NCBI GenBank assembly: GCA_905235305.1 | Contig: CAJOLC010000034.1 | Span: forward strand, 1-45,367 | Reading direction: 5' to 3' | Source of the DNA: an uncultured Bacteroidaceae bacterium | GTDB taxonomy: Bacteria; Bacteroidota; Bacteroidia; Bacteroidales; Bacteroidaceae | Length of the DNA: 45,367 nucleotides | Shown here: piece by piece, positions 19,483-29,187 of the stretch | How positions within the stretch are numbered: the first letter of the stretch is position 1 | How the letters are laid out: each line of letters starts with the position of its first letter | The notes under the pieces: generated by a model | Seen by the model: only the letters and a program-made list of their open reading frames with translations | Databases searched by the model: none | Told to the model about the DNA's origin: nothing | Translations under genes and position numbers: made by a program

Positions 19483-20100
19483 ATGAAACAGAAATTTGAC
19501 ATCATACAATCCACTTGTATTCCCATAGAGATAGACAATTGCAACACTGATCTCATCATTCCTGCACGTTATTTGGCAAGCACAACTCGCGACCCCAAGT
19601 TCTTTGGCGATGCCTTTATGCACGACCTTCGATATGATGCAGAAGGCAAACCAGTCGAGGACTTCGTGATGAATCGGCCTGCTTATAATGAAGCTCCGAA
19701 GAAAGGAATACACGAGATCATCATTGGCGGACAGAACTGGGGCTCGGGTTCAAGTCGTGAACATGCCGCTTGGGCCATCGCCGGTTATGGTGTTAGAGTC
19801 GTGATTAGCAGCAGCTTTGCTGACATCCATCGCAACAACCTCCTGAATTGTTTTGTGCTTCCTGTGGTAGTGAGTCAGGAGTTTCAGAAGGAACTCTTTC
19901 AAACTGTTAAGGAGAATCCGAATGCCGAAGTAAGGGTTGATGTGCCAAGTCAGGTCGTCACCAATCTTACGACAGGTCGCAGCGAGCAGTTTCCTATTAA
20001 CAGTTACAAGAAATACTGCTTGATGAATGCCTACGACGACATCGACTTCCTCCTCTCCAACACGGATAAGATAGAAGAATGGGAAAAGGAAAGGCCATAG
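19483..20100 (+). CDS. leuD: 3-isopropylmalate dehydratase small subunit
   Basis: A 205-residue swivelling-domain partner of LeuC. The start at 19483 (MKQKFDIIQ) is chosen because it follows the leuC stop by 4 bp and matches the family N-terminus. An earlier ATG at 19396 would lie inside leuC. Signatures are DNCNTDLIIPARYL, GGQNWGSGSSREHAAWA and SSSFADIHRNN. Its 3' end overlaps the next gene by 22 bp, a sign of translational coupling. Confidence 0.95.
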   Translation: MKQKFDIIQSTCIPIEIDNCNTDLIIPARYLASTTRDPKFFGDAFMHDLRYDAEGKPVEDFVMNRPAYNEAPKKGIHEIIIGGQNWGSGSSREHAAWAIAGYGVRVVISSSFADIHRNNLLNCFVLPVVVSQEFQKELFQTVKENPNAEVRVDVPSQVVTNLTTGRSEQFPINSYKKYCLMNAYDDIDFLLSNTDKIEEWEKERP

Positions 20101-21641
20101 AGATTATGGACACTACGCTGCGCGATGGTGAGCAGACCAGCGGCGTAAGCTTTATGCCTCACGAGAAGCTCATGATTGCTCGTGCGTTGTTGCAGGACCT
20201 TAATGTCGACAGGATTGAGGTGGCAAGCGCCCGTGTCTCGGAAGGCGAGATGGAGGCCGTCAAGAATATATCTCGTTGGGCGAGTCAGAACGATAAGCTC
20301 GATAGGGTAGAGGTGCTCGGTTTCGTGGATGAGATGAAGAGCGTAGACTGGATTGTGGAAAGCGGCTGCAAGTGTATGAATCTCCTATGCAAAGGGAGCC
20401 GAAAGCATTTAGAAGGTCAACTGCACAAGACACTCGAGGAACATGCCTGCGATATCTGTCGCACGATTGACTACGCAAAGTCGAAGGGCGTCTGCGTCAA
20501 TGTTTACCTCGAGGACTGGAGCAATGGCATGAAAGACAGTCCTGACTATGTCTTTTCCTTGATGGATAAGCTTAGCGAGATGCCGATAGAGCGCTTCATG
20601 CTGCCCGACACGCTTGGCATCCTCAATCCCATGGTACTTGCGGACTTTATGAAGCAGATGGTGGAACATTATCCGTCGTGTCGCTTCGACTTCCATGCCC
20701 ATAATGATTACGACCTTGCCATTAGTAATGTGCTTGCCGCTGTTAGTGCTGGCTGCCAAGGAGTACATACGAGTGTCAATGGTTTGGGTGAGAGGGCAGG
20801 CAATGCTCCCCTTGCCAGCGTTCAAGCAGTACTGAAGGACCACCTCCATGTTAACACTCATATTGACGAAAGTCGTTTGGGCGAGGTGTCGAGACTTGTG
20901 GAGAGTTATAGCGGCATTGCTATTCCGCCCAATAAACCCATTACCGGCGAGAGCGTCTTTACTCAGGTTGCTGGTGTTCATGCTGATGGTGATAACAAGG
21001 CCGGACTGTATCAGAATGCCCTTCTACCCGAGCGTTTCGGTCGCAAGCGGGAGTATGCTTTGGGCAAGAACTCAGGCAAAGCCAACATCCTTCGCAACCT
21101 TGAAGAGCTTGGCCTGGAGCTTTCGTTGGAGCAGACGAAACGTGTTACGGAGCGCATCATTGAGCTTGGTGACAAGAAAGAACTCGTCACGCAGGAAGAC
21201 CTGCCCTATATTGTCAGCGATGTGCTGAAGCATGGCGCACCCGAAGAGCATGTCAAACTGCTCTCTTATGTGGTGACGACGGCTTATGGCCTCAAGCCTT
21301 TGGCAAGCGTCCGACTCGAAGTGAATGGCGAGACCTACGAGGAAAGTGCTAAGGGTGACGGTCAGTTCGACGCCTTTGTCCGCGCTATTCGTCATATCTA
21401 CAAGAACCGTCTGGGCCGCAGTTTCCCATGGTTGACCAACTATACCGTCAGCATTCCGCCAGGCGGGCGCACTGATGCCCTTGTGCAAACGGTTATCACA
21501 TGGAACTGGAATGACCGCATCCTCCGCACCAGGGGGCTCGATGCCGACCAGACGGAAGCTGCCATCAAGAGCACCATCAAGATGCTCAACCTCCTTGAAG
21601 ACGAGAATAAAAATCAAATAAAGACACAACATGAATCTTAA
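20079..21641 (+). CDS. Citramalate synthase-like LeuA paralogue with regulatory domain
   Basis: A 520-residue protein of the 2-isopropylmalate/homocitrate/citramalate synthase family: [13 protein letters not shown] near residues 10-22, catalytic and metal site [21 protein letters not shown], linker [13 protein letters not shown], and a C-terminal LeuA dimer/allosteric domain (about 390-515). It is clearly different from LeuA upstream, and its position between leuD and leuB argues for (R)-citramalate synthase: pyruvate plus acetyl-CoA to citramalate, which LeuCD and LeuB would turn into 2-oxobutyrate for isoleucine. Specificity is inferred from context. It overlaps leuD by 22 bp and leuB by 11 bp. 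Confidence 0.85.
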   Translation: MGKGKAIEIMDTTLRDGEQTSGVSFMPHEKLMIARALLQDLNVDRIEVASARVSEGEMEAVKNISRWASQNDKLDRVEVLGFVDEMKSVDWIVESGCKCMNLLCKGSRKHLEGQLHKTLEEHACDICRTIDYAKSKGVCVNVYLEDWSNGMKDSPDYVFSLMDKLSEMPIERFMLPDTLGILNPMVLADFMKQMVEHYPSCRFDFHAHNDYDLAISNVLAAVSAGCQGVHTSVNGLGERAGNAPLASVQAVLKDHLHVNTHIDESRLGEVSRLVESYSGIAIPPNKPITGESVFTQVAGVHADGDNKAGLYQNALLPERFGRKREYALGKNSGKANILRNLEELGLELSLEQTKRVTERIIELGDKKELVTQEDLPYIVSDVLKHGAPEEHVKLLSYVVTTAYGLKPLASVRLEVNGETYEESAKGDGQFDAFVRAIRHIYKNRLGRSFPWLTNYTVSIPPGGRTDALVQTVITWNWNDRILRTRGLDADQTEAAIKSTIKMLNLLEDENKNQIKTQHES

Positions 21642-22710
21642 AATTGCAGTGTTGGCCGGCGATGGTATCGGTCCGGAGATTATGGAGCAGGGTGTTGCCG
21701 TGCTCAGTGCAGTTGCCGAGAAGTTCGGCCACGAAGTTAGTTATAAGGAAGCTCTCTGTGGTGCTCATGCCATCGACGAAGTGGGCGATCCCTTCCCCGA
21801 AGAGACATTCCAGATTTGCGAGCAGGCTGATGCAGTCCTCTTCGCCAGCGTTGGAGACCCAAAGTTTGACAACAATCCATCGGCTAAAGTGCGTCCTGAG
21901 CAGGGTTTGCTTGCCATGAGAAAGAAGCTTGGCCTTTATGCCAACATCCGTCCTGTAGAGACTTTCGACTGTTTGGTGCATAAATCTCCCCTAAAGGATG
22001 AGTTGGTTCGCGGAGCCGACTTTGTTTGCATCCGCGAGTTGACGGGTGGCATGTACTTCGGAAAGAAGCAAGAGCCGACGGTTAATGCAGAGGGTGTGGA
22101 AGATGCCCTTGACACGAACTACTACAGCCGCCCCGAAGTGGAGCGAATCTTGCGGGTGGGTTATCAATATGCACGAGCTCGCAGAAAGCATCTGACGGTG
22201 GTCGACAAGGCCAACGTGCTGGCATCCAGCCGTCTGTGGCGCAAAGTGGCACAGGAGATGATGGGCGAGTATCCCGATGTCGAGACGGACTTCATGTACG
22301 TGGATAACGCTGCGATGAGGATGATACAAGACCCTCGTTTCTTTGATGTCATTGTGACAGAGAACACTTTCGGTGATATCCTGACCGATGAGGGCAGTTG
22401 CATCACCGGCTCTATGGGCTTGCTTCCCAGCGCATCCACTGGCAGTTCGACTCCCGTATTTGAGCCTATTCATGGCAGCTGGCCGCAGGGCAAGGGCTTG
22501 AACATCGCCAATCCGCTGGCTCAGATACTTTCCGTAGCCATGCTCTTCGAGTATTTCGGCCTGAAGAAGGAAGGTGCCCTCATCCGCGAGGCAGTGAATG
22601 CAAGTCTCGACAAAAATGTCCGTACGCCCGAGATTCAGATCGAAGGCGGCGAGAAATACGGCACCAAAGAGGTGGGCGCCTGGATAGTTGATTACATTAA
22701 GCGTGCTTAG
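21631..22710 (+). CDS. leuB: 3-isopropylmalate dehydrogenase
   Basis: A 359-residue NAD-dependent decarboxylating dehydrogenase converting 3-isopropylmalate to 2-oxoisocaproate. It shows AGDGIGPE near the N-terminus, the catalytic ELTGGMYFG tyrosine region, [14 protein letters not shown] with the second-subunit lysine, and the metal aspartates in [12 protein letters not shown] and [13 protein letters not shown]. Length is normal. It ends the leu operon and overlaps the citramalate synthase-like gene by 11 bp, so the whole leucine/isoleucine set is probably translated in fixed ratio. Confidence 0.96.
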   Translation: MNLKIAVLAGDGIGPEIMEQGVAVLSAVAEKFGHEVSYKEALCGAHAIDEVGDPFPEETFQICEQADAVLFASVGDPKFDNNPSAKVRPEQGLLAMRKKLGLYANIRPVETFDCLVHKSPLKDELVRGADFVCIRELTGGMYFGKKQEPTVNAEGVEDALDTNYYSRPEVERILRVGYQYARARRKHLTVVDKANVLASSRLWRKVAQEMMGEYPDVETDFMYVDNAAMRMIQDPRFFDVIVTENTFGDILTDEGSCITGSMGLLPSASTGSSTPVFEPIHGSWPQGKGLNIANPLAQILSVAMLFEYFGLKKEGALIREAVNASLDKNVRTPEIQIEGGEKYGTKEVGAWIVDYIKRA

Positions 22711-22719
22711 TCGCAAAAC

Positions 22720-22785
22720 ATGGCACGCCGAGTTTGCAAAGATGGCACGCCGAGTTGACCAAGATGGCATGCCGAGTTTTCGAAC
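22720..22785. repeat. 22-bp tandem array 3, three units
   Basis: Units start at 22720, 22742 and 22764. The 15-bp word ATGGCACGCCGAGTT is conserved, with one change making a perfect GGCATGCC palindrome in the third unit. The 7-bp spacers differ: TGCAAAG, GACCAAG and TTCGAAC, and a similar TCGCAAAAC precedes unit 1. It fills nearly all of the gap between the leuB stop and the porin gene. The conserved word with variable spacers shows it is not a simple slippage repeat. Confidence 0.92.
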
Positions 22786-22807
22786 TTAAAATATGACGTT
22801 CGTATTC

Positions 22808-23974
22808 ATGAAGTACAATAAGACATTACTTGCTGTATTTCTGGTACTTGGCTGTGCTGTTTCTCCAGTCAAGGCGGAAGGTGAAGATGAGTATCAGGAA
22901 GGCTTTCTGACGGCCTATTTGAACAACGCCATTGAAAAGGCAATGTCGAATGATGAGGATAAAGACGAGCCGCTTCGCTATGGTCGGAACATTACGAACT
23001 ACGTCTCGGCTCCCCAGTTCGGAGGCTTTATCATAGGAAAGTACAGCTATTCGAGCAAGGATGGTGCCGACGAGAATGGCTTCGAGTGCAGGATGGTCAG
23101 GATGTATGTCTCCGGAACCATCCTTAGGGACTTCAAGTATCGCGTCCAGTTGGAGTTGAAGAACCCGGCTATGCGCGACTATACGCTGGAGTGGGTGCGC
23201 TTCAAGGAGTTCCAAGTCAAGCTGGGACAATTTAAGCGTTGCTTCACTTACGATAATCCTTTGAATCCATGGGACGTGGGACTGGGTAGTTATTCGCAAA
23301 TTGGTCAGCGCATGACGGCTTTGACCCTGGATGATCCGAGCGGTGAAGTGGGGCAGAATGGCCGCGACCTCGGCTTCCAACTGCAAGGTGACCTCTTTCC
23401 CGTGGGCAAGGACAAGCGCCGTCTCATTCGCTATCAGGCGGCAATCTTCAATGGCAACGGGCAGAACAAGAAAGACAATAACAAGCAGAAGGACTGGATG
23501 GGCAACATCCAGATTCAGCCCGTCAAAGACCTCTATATCGGTCTCTTTGGCTGGACAGGCACATTTACAGGCTCGAATGATGTAAGCGTCAGGCGCAACA
23601 GATGGGCCCTCAGCAGTATCTACGAGCATAAAGACTGGAGCTTCAGGGCGGAATATGCGCATCATTCGGGACGCAACGTGAATGACTTCGACACAGAAAC
23701 ACAGTCCTGGAAAGAAGCCGCTTCCGGCAGAGCAGACGGCTGGTATGCCCTCGTCGGCGTGCCGTTCACGTCATGGTTGAAGGTCTATTGCTGCTACGAT
23801 GTGTTCCGAAAGGATGCAACTTGGGGGTCAATGAAGAGCATCTACAGCATCTGTCCGAACTTCCAACTGCACAGAAACCTCAAGTTCCAGCTGCAATACA
23901 ACTACGTAAACGACAGGACTTCGACCGATCAGAACTACCATGAGCTATGGGCACAAGCGTACGTAAGGTTCTAA
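22808..23974 (+). CDS. Phosphate-selective porin O/P-like outer-membrane protein
   Basis: A 388-residue protein with a signal peptide (MKYNKTLLAVFLVLGCAVSP, cleavage near KAEG). The start at 22808 gives a clean signal; an ATG at 22793 would add five residues. The mature part is beta-barrel-like with alternating hydrophobic/polar strands, the OprO/OprP-type segments GNGQNKKDNN and NIQIQPVKDLYIGLFGW, and a C-terminal Phe (QAYVRF) typical of outer-membrane barrels. It probably passes phosphate or another anion; selectivity is inferred from family only. Its end overlaps the next gene by 28 bp, so the three genes 22808-27375 look like one unit. Confidence 0.82.
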   Translation: MKYNKTLLAVFLVLGCAVSPVKAEGEDEYQEGFLTAYLNNAIEKAMSNDEDKDEPLRYGRNITNYVSAPQFGGFIIGKYSYSSKDGADENGFECRMVRMYVSGTILRDFKYRVQLELKNPAMRDYTLEWVRFKEFQVKLGQFKRCFTYDNPLNPWDVGLGSYSQIGQRMTALTLDDPSGEVGQNGRDLGFQLQGDLFPVGKDKRRLIRYQAAIFNGNGQNKKDNNKQKDWMGNIQIQPVKDLYIGLFGWTGTFTGSNDVSVRRNRWALSSIYEHKDWSFRAEYAHHSGRNVNDFDTETQSWKEAASGRADGWYALVGVPFTSWLKVYCCYDVFRKDATWGSMKSIYSICPNFQLHRNLKFQLQYNYVNDRTSTDQNYHELWAQAYVRF

Positions 23975-25842
23975 AAGCAGAGAAGGATAAGAAACTTAAA
24001 AGAAAAGAAAAACGGGAAACGACAATATGTGTTGCATCACCAATTATCTTCTTCCTCTCGTTTCTTATGTTATGTTGGTACTTCCTATATGTGAGGAATG
24101 CCGACACAATGTACTTCCTGCAGGACCGCGGATGGTGGAACAGCACGAGCCTCTACCTTAAGGAATGCATGTCAGTGCCCGGAGGCTTACTCGCATGGAC
24201 AGGTTCTTTCCTGACACAATTCTTCTATTATCCGGCTCTTGGAAGCATAATGTTCATTGCCCTTATGGCTATGACGTTTGCCTTAGCCAAGTGGTCCTTC
24301 CGCGTTCCCAGCGAGTGGAGTTTCCTCCTCACCATCCCTTTGGCCGCATTGCTGTGCAGTGATATCCAACTTGGCTATTGGGTCTATATCCTCACGGACG
24401 TGGATTATGTCTTCTATCACCCCTTAGGACTCTTCGCGTCTCTGCTTCTCTCCGTTCCCTTCTGGCAGTATCTGCCTGTCAGCGGAAAAGCGAAGCATTG
24501 GATATCACTTGCATGGATACCCCTCGTCGCTGCTTTGTTCTATTATCCTCTCGGTATTTATGCCCTGCTTGCAGCCGTGCTTGTAGCCCTCAGGACATCA
24601 TGGAAGTCGCTCATCCTTCTCGTGCCTGTCTTATGGCTTGTGCCGATGCTGGAGACATCAGGCAGTACCTTGATGCGCCCCGACGAGGCCTGGCTCTATG
24701 GCTTCCACAAGTTCGAGCTTAACTCTCTGCGCGACTACTCTCTCGAAATTCCATTCTATCTCGTGCTCATCGTCCCTATCTTCTTCCCTTTCTTCAAGAA
24801 ACTTCCTTCAGGGCACTTACTTCTTAGCCAAGGTACTATGGCAGTTGTGGCGGCATCAATCTGCCTATGTCTCGCTCAACGCGACTTTAGAGATTACAAC
24901 TTCCATGCCGAGATGCGTATGCAGAGAGCGGTGGAAGAGTGCTGCTGGGAGGATGTCCTCCGAGAAGCAGAGGCAGCGAAGACTCCGGTCACTCGCGAGA
25001 TGATCATGCTTCGCAACATTGCTCTCATCAATCGCGGGGAGTTGTGTTCTAAACTATATAAATATAATAATGTAAGCATACCGCCTGCTGTGGTCAGTGA
25101 CTCCATACACATTCGCATCGCAGACCAGGCTGCCGATCTCATCTATTATAATTACGGAGAGACAATCTTCGCTATCCGTCGAGCCATTGAGCGTTGCATG
25201 CATTATGGTTACTCACATTATACACTCAGGATGCTTACTCAGTGTGCCATCGTGAATGGCGAGACAGAGAACGCCCTTAAGTATCTCCGCCTCTTAAGTC
25301 GTTCGACGTTCCAGAGGAAATGGGCAGAGGAGACGCAACGTTATGTGGATGACCGGTCGCTTCTCCCTAAGTGTGAGCGTTTCCGCATGCCCTTGCACCT
25401 CTACAACTGCGGTTCAGAGTTGGTTGGCGTGGACGATAAGTATGTCGAACTGACCATCATGAACAAGTGGAAGAGTACGCTCACAGATGACCCGCTGGCT
25501 CAGGAGGTAGCGCTTGGTTGTGCAATGATGCTAAGAGACAGGAATTGTTTCTGGGCGCAGGTGCAACGGTACTATAACATCCATGGCGACGGAGTGTTCC
25601 CAACGCATGTGCAGGAGGCGATGCTGTTCGATGTCTATGAACTCGGGATGAAAGGCGTGAACCTCTCCTTCGTCAAGTTCGACCAAACTGTGCTCGACAG
25701 GTACCAGGCTTTCTTTACCCGTCTGAACCAGTATTCCAGCCAAGGTATGAACGATCAAGCACTTGGCAATGCACTCCGGCCTGAATTTGGAGATACCTAT
25801 ATGTGGGACTATTGTGTACTTAGGGAAGTGCAGACTAACTGA
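23947..25842 (+). CDS. DUF6057 family multispanning membrane protein
   Basis: A 631-residue inner-membrane protein recognised as DUF6057, a Bacteroidales family of unknown function. A basic N-terminus (5-24) is followed by about nine to ten hydrophobic segments up to residue about 320, then a soluble helical, TPR-like C-terminal half (about 325-625) with repeated A/L-rich helices and one more short hydrophobic stretch absent. Tightly coupled to its neighbours (28-bp overlap with the porin gene, 9 bp before the PD40 gene), it may form an envelope complex with the PD40/haem protein; this is an inference from synteny. Confidence 0.8.
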   Translation: MGTSVRKVLKAEKDKKLKRKEKRETTICVASPIIFFLSFLMLCWYFLYVRNADTMYFLQDRGWWNSTSLYLKECMSVPGGLLAWTGSFLTQFFYYPALGSIMFIALMAMTFALAKWSFRVPSEWSFLLTIPLAALLCSDIQLGYWVYILTDVDYVFYHPLGLFASLLLSVPFWQYLPVSGKAKHWISLAWIPLVAALFYYPLGIYALLAAVLVALRTSWKSLILLVPVLWLVPMLETSGSTLMRPDEAWLYGFHKFELNSLRDYSLEIPFYLVLIVPIFFPFFKKLPSGHLLLSQGTMAVVAASICLCLAQRDFRDYNFHAEMRMQRAVEECCWEDVLREAEAAKTPVTREMIMLRNIALINRGELCSKLYKYNNVSIPPAVVSDSIHIRIADQAADLIYYNYGETIFAIRRAIERCMHYGYSHYTLRMLTQCAIVNGETENALKYLRLLSRSTFQRKWAEETQRYVDDRSLLPKCERFRMPLHLYNCGSELVGVDDKYVELTIMNKWKSTLTDDPLAQEVALGCAMMLRDRNCFWAQVQRYYNIHGDGVFPTHVQEAMLFDVYELGMKGVNLSFVKFDQTVLDRYQAFFTRLNQYSSQGMNDQALGNALRPEFGDTYMWDYCVLREVQTN

Positions 25843-25851
25843 TAGGATGCC

Positions 25852-27375
25852 ATGAAGAATCGACCGAAACTCTTTCTTACAGCACTGATAATGGTTGTGC
25901 TGGCTGCCGTTTCCCTTCTGTTGTTGCAGAAGATGCGGCATGATAATTCCTTGCCGACGCATTATACACAGGTGGATGCCTTACCTCGAATCTTCCCCGA
26001 CTATGTTGATGTAACAGTCCCGCCAAACATTGCACCCCTCAACTTCATGGTGGACAGCGTGGAAGATGTTGTTTGCCTTATTGCCAGTCCCGTTGGAGAG
26101 CAGACTTTTGGAGGCGATGCTAACAAGGTGGAAATAAGGGAAAAGGAATGGCACGCCATGCTTGCGTCAGCCAAGGGGCATAGCCTGTTGGTCACTGTCT
26201 TTGCGAAGAGAGACGGCAAGTGGCTTGCCTACAAACCTTTCTCCATATATGTGTCGGAGGATGAAATAGACCCTTATATATCCTATCGTGTATTGCCGCC
26301 GACGTTTGTAGGCTATGATAAACTCGCCATTCGCCAGCGTAACCTTACCAACTTCGAGGAAACAGACATCTACAACAATCGTCAGATAAGTCGCGGGCTG
26401 GAGGGTCAATGCATAAACTGCCATTCTTATCAAAACTACGGAACAAGTAATATGATGTTCCATACCCGTATGCAAAACCCTGGCACTATGATAGTCTACG
26501 ATGGAAAGCTAACCTTCGTGGATCTTAAGGACCAGAGCATGATATCCGCTGCTGCCTATAACTCATGGCATCCCACGCTCCCTATCATCGCTTTCAGCAC
26601 CGACCATACCATGCAGAGCTTCCATACCCGAGACGTCTCGAAGGTTGAGGTGATGGAGTCGGCTAGCGACCTCATTATATACGACGTAAAGCAGAACCGC
26701 GTACAGACTGTCTTGAATGATTCCTCGGAACTGGAGCTCTTTCCTTCATGGAGCCCTGATGGCAAATGGCTCTACTATTGCTCTGCCCACTACGAGTATC
26801 AGGAGAAGTATGAGGATACGGATGAACTGCTTCGCAACTATAAGATGTTGCAGTACAACCTCTACCGCCTTGCCTTCGATGCAGAGTCGATGACATTTGG
26901 TGAGCCGGAACTTATCTATGATGCGCGTAGCAAGAACCGCAGTGCCGTGCAGCCACGTGTGTCGCAGGATGGCAGGTATGTGCTTTTTGCCGAAGGTCCC
27001 TGGGGCCTCTTCCACATTTGGCATACCTCTGCCGAGGTGCAGATGCTTGACCTCCAAACAGGCGAACTCGTTGATGTCAGCCAGCTGAATAGTTCCTTGC
27101 CCGAGAGCTATCCGTCCTTCTCATCGAAAGACCGATGGATACTCTTCGAGAGTCGACGTGATGACGGGAACTATACCAGAACCTATTTTGCTTATTTCGA
27201 CAGACAAGGCAAGGTGCACAAAGCCTTTATGGTGCCAGAAAAAGACCCAGAGTACTTCCGCCTGCTACTACGCAGTTGGAGTCGACCCGAGTTCATGAAG
27301 GAGCCGGTCAGAATCACACCAAGTCAGTTCTACGAGAAGATGCTCACGGAACCCATCAAGGTTTCCAATCACTAA
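25852..27375 (+). CDS. PD40 (TolB-like propeller) protein with one c-type haem motif
   Basis: A 507-residue protein with an N-terminal membrane anchor or signal (residues 6-26), a beta-rich domain (about 40-180), a single CxxCH haem-attachment motif CINCH at 187-191 followed by Met-rich text (MMFHTRMQNPGTM) that could supply the distal ligand, and then PD40/TolB-type propeller blades (PSWSPDGKW, PRVSQDGRY, PSFSSKDRW). Such proteins in Bacteroidales are often labelled cytochrome c biogenesis or TolB-like, without proof. It is probably periplasmic and held at the inner membrane. It is coupled to the DUF6057 gene, 9 bp downstream of its stop. Role unknown; electron transfer or redox sensing are possible. 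Confidence 0.8.
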   Translation: MKNRPKLFLTALIMVVLAAVSLLLLQKMRHDNSLPTHYTQVDALPRIFPDYVDVTVPPNIAPLNFMVDSVEDVVCLIASPVGEQTFGGDANKVEIREKEWHAMLASAKGHSLLVTVFAKRDGKWLAYKPFSIYVSEDEIDPYISYRVLPPTFVGYDKLAIRQRNLTNFEETDIYNNRQISRGLEGQCINCHSYQNYGTSNMMFHTRMQNPGTMIVYDGKLTFVDLKDQSMISAAAYNSWHPTLPIIAFSTDHTMQSFHTRDVSKVEVMESASDLIIYDVKQNRVQTVLNDSSELELFPSWSPDGKWLYYCSAHYEYQEKYEDTDELLRNYKMLQYNLYRLAFDAESMTFGEPELIYDARSKNRSAVQPRVSQDGRYVLFAEGPWGLFHIWHTSAEVQMLDLQTGELVDVSQLNSSLPESYPSFSSKDRWILFESRRDDGNYTRTYFAYFDRQGKVHKAFMVPEKDPEYFRLLLRSWSRPEFMKEPVRITPSQFYEKMLTEPIKVSNH

Positions 27376-27498
27376 CTGACATTGTCGGGCTAAAAATTAA
27401 ACCTGAACAGGTCATTAGACCTATTCCACCTTCCATCTTTCCACTTTCCTTCACACTTCTCCGAACTTTGCGTCAGAGGACACAGCTTAGTGGGTTGT

Positions 27499-27542
27499 TT
27501 GCACATACATGTATATTCAATTGCACATACATGTATGTTCAA
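27499..27542. repeat. 22-bp tandem array 4, two units
   Basis: Two 22-bp units (27499-27520 and 27521-27542) differ by one base. The word TTGCACATACATGTAT contains the perfect palindrome ATACATGTAT, extended to CATACATGTATG in unit 2. The spacer is TTCAATTG-like. The pair is bordered by GTTGTTTG and CAAGCAAC, an imperfect inverted repeat around the whole array. It sits about 180 bp upstream of the xseA -7 box. Confidence 0.85.
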
Positions 27543-27724
27543 GCAACGCACTATGCCATGTTGATGAATGGAGGGTAATATTTAAGAATGCAAATATGAG
27601 GAATCAGCGAAAGATAGGGGAGAGGTGTAGACAAGGTAGGCAAGTCTAATGACCGATTCGGGTTAAAAGAGTCCGATTGCATGAGTTTTCTAAGGATTCA
27701 TGCATTTTTATTGCAAAATATGAT

Positions 27725-27732
27725 TATCTTTG
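27725..27732 (+). promoter_or_regulatory. xseA -7 box
   Basis: TATCTTTG matches TAnnTTTG, 22 bp upstream of the xseA ATG at 27755. No TTTG at the ideal -33 distance. Confidence 0.5.
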
Positions 27733-27754
27733 CATCAAAATAGATGCAAGGACG

Positions 27755-29002
27755 ATGAATGAGGTCTTGACTTTATTTGAGTTGAACAGCCTGGTGCGCG
27801 ATGTCCTCGAAGGAAACTTCGACGATGAGTACTGGGTTACAGGTGAGTTGAGTGACGTCAGCACTCCTGCTTTCGGCGGACACTTCTACGGAGAACTAGT
27901 CCAAAAAGATGAAGAAAGCGACCGCATCGTGGCTAAGGCGCGCATCACTTGCTGGGCTCGCAACTATAATATGATAAGGTTACGCTTCCAGAAGGAAGCA
28001 GGCGAGACGCTTCGCAAGGGTTTGCAGGTGAAGCTGCTGGTCAAGGTTAGCTTTCATGAGCAGTATGGTTATTCACTCAATGTCATCGACATCGACTCCA
28101 CATTTACACTTGGCGACCTCGCAAAAAGGCGCCGCGAGATACTTCTCCAGCTTGAGAAGGACGGCATTCTGCACGACAATCAAAGCCTCCCCTTGCCCCG
28201 TCTGCTCCGACGCATCGCTGTTGTCAGCAGTGCGACTGCTGCCGGATACGGCGACTTCTGCAATCATCTGGAGCAGAACGACTACGGTTTCCACTTCGAC
28301 GTGCAGCTCTTTCCGGCCGTCATGCAAGGTCAGCAGGCACCGGAAAGCATCATCGCCGCCTTGCAGGATGTTGTTTCGGCAGGAACTTTCGACCTTGTCG
28401 CCATCATCCGTGGCGGTGGGGCAAGCAGCGACTTGAGTGACTTCGACAGTTACAAACTGGCTGCCTGCATCGCCATGTACCCTTTGCCCGTGCTGACAGG
28501 CATTGGCCATGAACGCGACGAAACGGTTCTCGACTATGTGGCACACACGCGAGTCAAGACGCCAACTGCCGCTGCCGCCTTCATCATTGAACATCAGGCG
28601 CAGGAAGCTACTATGCTTGACGACTTGTATCAACGCATCACGCACGCAGCCAAAGAGCAGATTCAGCATGAGAAAGGCAGGTTGGAACGCCACGAGGCTC
28701 TCTTGCCGTTGCTCTTTACCAACATGTTTCGCGACTGGCAAGTCAAGCTGACCCTTCTTCATCAAAGGATTGTGACGGCAGTCGACCGACGGATTATGAC
28801 TGAAAAACACGGCCTTCAACTCTTGAAACAACGGCTTGAAGCGCTCGACCCGATGCTCTTGTTGCGCCGAGGCTACAGCATCACGACTTGCAGAGGAAAG
28901 ATTGTCCGAGACATCAAAAGCCTTTCCGAAGGCGAAGTCCTCACAACTCAAACAGAAAAAGGAGAAATATATTCAAAGATAATACTATGCAAGAAAAAAT
29001 GA
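27755..29002 (+). CDS. xseA: Exodeoxyribonuclease VII large subunit
   Basis: A 415-residue cytosolic nuclease subunit acting with XseB on single-stranded DNA. The start at 27755 (MNEVLTLFELNSLV) is taken because the -7 box is at 27725-27732 and the family begins here; an ATG at 27677 precedes the promoter. The N-terminal OB-fold (about 1-100) has the YWVTGELSDVS segment, and the catalytic domain (about 120-310) has RGGGASSDLSDF, GIGHERDETVLDYVA and KTPTAAA. A coiled-coil (about 290-370) precedes RRGYSITT. The stop overlaps the xseB start region. Confidence 0.95.
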   Translation: MNEVLTLFELNSLVRDVLEGNFDDEYWVTGELSDVSTPAFGGHFYGELVQKDEESDRIVAKARITCWARNYNMIRLRFQKEAGETLRKGLQVKLLVKVSFHEQYGYSLNVIDIDSTFTLGDLAKRRREILLQLEKDGILHDNQSLPLPRLLRRIAVVSSATAAGYGDFCNHLEQNDYGFHFDVQLFPAVMQGQQAPESIIAALQDVVSAGTFDLVAIIRGGGASSDLSDFDSYKLAACIAMYPLPVLTGIGHERDETVLDYVAHTRVKTPTAAAAFIIEHQAQEATMLDDLYQRITHAAKEQIQHEKGRLERHEALLPLLFTNMFRDWQVKLTLLHQRIVTAVDRRIMTEKHGLQLLKQRLEALDPMLLLRRGYSITTCRGKIVRDIKSLSEGEVLTTQTEKGEIYSKIILCKKK

Positions 29003-29187
29003 CTTACGAACAGGCTATGCAGAAGCTCGAAGAGATGGCATCGCAAATGGAACAAGGCACGATAAGCATCGATGAGATGTCCGAACGCCTTCGCGAAGCA
29101 CAAAAGTTGATGAAGTATTGTCACGAAAAGCTCTATGAGGCAGAAAAAAACTGCAAATCCTTGCTAAATATCGAGGAAAATCAGTAA
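28987..29187 (+). CDS. xseB: Exodeoxyribonuclease VII small subunit
   Basis: A 66-residue helical partner of XseA, normal in size, with the family core TYEQAMQKLEEMASQME. Two starts are possible: ATG at 28987 (overlapping xseA by 16 bp) or ATG at 28999, whose ATGA is shared with the xseA stop. The second gives the more typical family N-terminus (MTYEQA). Translational coupling to xseA is evident either way. Its TAA stop forms the first bases of the ilvE -7 box. Confidence 0.92.
   Translation: MQEKMTYEQAMQKLEEMASQMEQGTISIDEMSERLREAQKLMKYCHEKLYEAEKNCKSLLNIEENQ

Larger units (their letters stand above)
27376..27754. other. Gene-free gap upstream of xseA
   Basis: This 379-bp gap holds a small AGGTC-ATTA-GACCT hairpin (27409-27422), a pyrimidine-rich run (27421-27460), repeat array 4 (27499-27542) and the xseA -7 box (27725-27732). 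No open frame in it looks real. Confidence 0.6.
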
